Part shown: positions 62,084 through 64,000 of the stretch, piece after piece
How the letters are laid out: each line of letters begins with the position of its first letter
How positions within the stretch are numbered: position 1 is the stretch's first letter
DNA from: Bin87 sp965197635
Lineage (GTDB): Bacteria; Chloroflexota; Dehalococcoidia; Lucifugimonadales; UBA3495
Reading direction: 5' to 3'
Assembly: GCA_965197635.1 (NCBI GenBank)
Contig: CBDANN010000007.1
Location: 529,101-593,100, forward strand
Length of the DNA stretch: 64,000 nucleotides
Notes under the pieces: generated by a model
Seen by the model: only the letters and a program-made list of their open reading frames with translations
The model's database searches: none
Told to the model about the DNA's origin: nothing
Program-made: the position numbers and the translations under genes

Positions 62084-63530
62084 CTTTGTACAAAACCTAG
62101 ACAAATTATAAGGACAGGGTAAGCTCGACCAAATCATCACAAAAGGTCGAATATGCCCACCCTGCCCGCAGTCATTGTATCCCTGCTGCTGCCCTTTGAG
62201 CACCTGTTTGACCCCCGGACCTGGCGTAAAGCCCGACTCTTGGCGATTGGCGCGATCCGGTCTCCCGGCAAACGCACCGTGTCCTCCGCCCTGAACATCC
62301 TGGGAATTGGGCAGCACGGAGATTTCGCCATCTACCATCAGGTGCTCAACCGTGCCAGGTGGTCGTCGTTGCAGCTGAGCCGAGTGCTGTTGCTGCTGGT
62401 GGTCGGGCGTCTTGGTTCGTCCGACGGGCCGCTGGTTTTCGGCATTGACGAAACCCTGGAACGGCGCTGGGGGCGGAAGATTGCGGCCAAGGGGCGGTAC
62501 CGTGATCCCGTACGTTCCACCGACGACCAGACGGTGATGACCCCTGGACTGCAATGGGTGAGCCTGATGTTGTTGACCCACATCGGTGGGGTGGGTCGGC
62601 ATTGGGCGCTGCCCTTGATGACCGCGTTGGCGCCGTCGGCCCGCTACGACCGGCGCAAAGGCCGACGACACCAGATGGTCACCGACTATGCTCGGCAGAT
62701 GCTGACCTGCCTGCGCCGTTGGCTACCGGACCGGGACCTGGTGGTGGTGGCCGATGGCGGCTACGCCAAGCGGGAGTTCCTGCGGCATTGCCAGGGTATG
62801 TCGAAGCCCGTTGTCGTCGTCGCCAAACTGCGCAAGGACGCATCCCTGTACCAGCCCGCGCCAGCGCGGCGGCCCGGCCAGATCGGGCGACCACGGGTGG
62901 TCGGAGCGCGTCTGCCCAGTCCCACCGCGGTGCTGGACGACCCCGCTACCCAATGGACCACCTACCTCGCCACCGGATCCGACGGCAATACCACCACGGT
63001 CGAACTGACCTCGGACCGGGCGGTGTGGTACCACGGCGGGCCGCCGCCCCTTGCCACGCGCTGGGTCGTGATCAAAAACCTCGAAGGTCGCCTCAGACCG
63101 TGTGCCTTGCTATGCACCGACACCGCGGCGGAACCCCGGCACCTACTCCAGTGGTATCTGCTGCGCTCGCAGGTCGAGGTCACCTTTGCCGAGGCACGGG
63201 CCCATCTGGGCATGGAAACCCAGCGCCAGTGGTCGGAACTGGCCAGCGCGCGCACTACCCCCGCGCTCCTGGGCCGGTTCAGTGTGGTCACGCTGATGGC
63301 CGACGTCCTCATCGGACAGCAGCAGATTGAAATGACACCCCGCACGACCGCCTGGTATGAAAAGACCAGTCCTTCCTGCGCCGACGCCATCGCCATGGTC
63401 AGACGTTACATCTGGGTGCGGCACGGGACTTTTGCGACGTCCGAGCCCGAGCCGGAACTGATTAAAGTCCCCAGCTCCTTATATCACCTGATGCTCGACT
63501 CTCTCGCCTACGCCGCTTAGTTGTACAAAG
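62084..63530 (+). mobile_element. DDE_5-type (IS701-like) element no. 2 (1447 bp)
   Basis: Ends CTTTGTACAA and TTGTACAAAG, with TCGA duplicated at 62080-62083 and 63531-63534. Excision restores AEPRATELDVQKL in transposase no. 1. Confidence 0.9.
62153..63520 (+). CDS. DDE_5-type transposase no. 2, intact
   Basis: 455 residues. Catalytic motifs: LVFGIDETLERRWGRKIAAK, DLVVVADGGYAKREF and the C-terminal RSQVEVTFAEARAHLGMETQ with the Glu. It ends HLMLDSLAYAA. AAGGTCG lies before ATG 62153. The only intact copy of this family here. Confidence 0.94.
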   Translation: MPTLPAVIVSLLLPFEHLFDPRTWRKARLLAIGAIRSPGKRTVSSALNILGIGQHGDFAIYHQVLNRARWSSLQLSRVLLLLVVGRLGSSDGPLVFGIDETLERRWGRKIAAKGRYRDPVRSTDDQTVMTPGLQWVSLMLLTHIGGVGRHWALPLMTALAPSARYDRRKGRRHQMVTDYARQMLTCLRRWLPDRDLVVVADGGYAKREFLRHCQGMSKPVVVVAKLRKDASLYQPAPARRPGQIGRPRVVGARLPSPTAVLDDPATQWTTYLATGSDGNTTTVELTSDRAVWYHGGPPPLATRWVVIKNLEGRLRPCALLCTDTAAEPRHLLQWYLLRSQVEVTFAEARAHLGMETQRQWSELASARTTPALLGRFSVVTLMADVLIGQQQIEMTPRTTAWYEKTSPSCADAIAMVRRYIWVRHGTFATSEPEPELIKVPSSLYHLMLDSLAYAA

Positions 63531-63613
63531 TCGAGCCACCGAACTTGACGTTCAAAAACTTCCAGCCAATCTGTACCACAGGTTGCTCGACTCACTGGCT
63601 TACGCCGCTTGAG

Positions 63614-64000
63614 TGTACAAAGCCCAGCTGGACCGCCAACCAGGCGGCGTTGGCGGCGAAACGGCCTGACGGGAGATGGTTCAGTCCGACACCATACTTG
63701 AGGTCTCGGATGGCATTCTCAATCTCGGCGTGGCGACGATGATCGGCCTCCAGTTCCAGAGTGTCCAGTTCCAGGGTGTCCCCGTCCCGATCGGTGATGC
63801 AGCCGTGATAGCTGTAGTCGGCCAAGAGGGCCAGCTGGGAGTTGGGCGTGGGCTTCACCCTGCGGACGATGAGCCGCGCCGGCGCGGCGTCGGGCTCACC
63901 TTGGAAAGGTGTGTGGGTGGTTTCGGCCACGTCGGCAGCGCCGTCCATCCAGTAGGGGATGGGCGTCCAGTCCGCCTCCGGTATCGCCTCGATGAGATTG
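63614..64000 (-). pseudogene. IS1380-family transposase fragment, cut by DDE_5 element, runs off right edge
   Basis: It reads MDGAADVAETTHTPFQGEPD, LIVRRVKPTPNSQLALLADY and RRHAEIENAIRDLKYGVGLN, then AANAAWLAVQ where the DDE_5 element ends. A 15-bp tandem duplication gives DTLELDTLELEAD. About 75% identical in protein to the intact transposase at 38991. Its 5' part lies outside the window. Confidence 0.85.

Larger units (their letters stand above)
60722..63612 (+). pseudogene. DDE_5-type transposase no. 1, multiply broken
   Basis: It begins MLTLPDVILPVLTPLATRFP. After GPLVFGI about 15 extra bases replace the expected IDET, shifting the frame; VERRGGPKIKARGSYRDAVR continues. Near 61302-61326 a 25-nt insert with TGA interrupts QSR/WLPHRSLVLVGDSSYAV. 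The rest is open to LSAAEPR, where element no. 2 has inserted; beyond it the reading ends ELDVQKLPANLYHRLLDSLA. Confidence 0.82.
60647..63622 (+). mobile_element. DDE_5-type (IS701-like) element no. 1, containing no. 2
   Basis: Ends CTTTGTACAA and the complement at 63622 (TGTACAAAG). Without the nested element it would be about 1525 bp. Its right end abuts a truncated IS1380 fragment, so no target duplication is visible. Confidence 0.82.

Overview
The window is a GC-rich (roughly 60%) piece of a bacterial chromosome or large episome, with Shine-Dalgarno starts and a principal-type sigma factor. Secreted multi-repeat proteins, a DUF1800/DUF1501/NHL cluster, a serpin and a very heavy transposon load would suit a free-living or sponge-associated Chloroflexota bacterium (SAR202/Dehalococcoidia-like). 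That placement is an inference from gene content, not a demonstrated taxonomy.

Layout. 1-2605: the 5' part of a secreted fibronectin/Ig-repeat protein with a PEP-utiliser-like domain, running off the left edge. 2686-5682: an IS701-type element between 104-bp direct repeats, an 862-bp IS5 element and a 208-bp MITE. 5857-11737: a small zinc-ribbon protein, a DUF1800-DUF1501-NHL operon and a SnoaL-like protein. 12069-19864: a giant exported subtilase/beta-helix/cadherin/LRR protein, split by one frameshift. 19948-23838: two small hypotheticals, an rpoD-type sigma gene cut in two by an IS5 element, and an HNH nuclease. 24099-29391: iteron-like 17-bp repeats beside a winged-helix (Rep-like) gene destroyed by IS630 and IS701 elements, then an anti-sigma-type ATPase remnant. 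29392-40718: an almost continuous IS graveyard (IS5 pair, IS21 split by a MITE, IS1182, two IS630, three MITEs, IS256, IS1380, IS66 remnant). 40832-43263: tRNA-Ser, a tyrosine integrase and an AlpA regulator. 43452-45280: IS remnants. 45913-51574: serpin, membrane proteins, MFS transporter and a lipoprotein split by a MITE. 51826-57845: IS21, an RCC1/FN3 surface protein and an IS1380 deletion derivative. 58112-60640: tRNA-Gly, small genes, a decayed DNA methyltransferase and an HTH protein. 60647-64000: nested DDE transposons and an IS1380 fragment.

The clearest biology here is mobile DNA and its decay. Four non-autonomous elements can be paired with, or compared to, autonomous ISs in the same window. 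Several families share CTAG targets and have piled up end to end. Many insertions can be removed on paper to restore a reading frame exactly (rpoD, istA, the Rep-like gene, the lipoprotein, a small ORF near tRNA-Gly). Several transposase genes also carry tiny (14-25 nt) insertions of recurring quasi-palindromic sequences; this is the most unusual signal I found. A number of single-base frameshifts lie in homopolymers and could be assembly errors, so pseudogene calls resting on one base are hedged.
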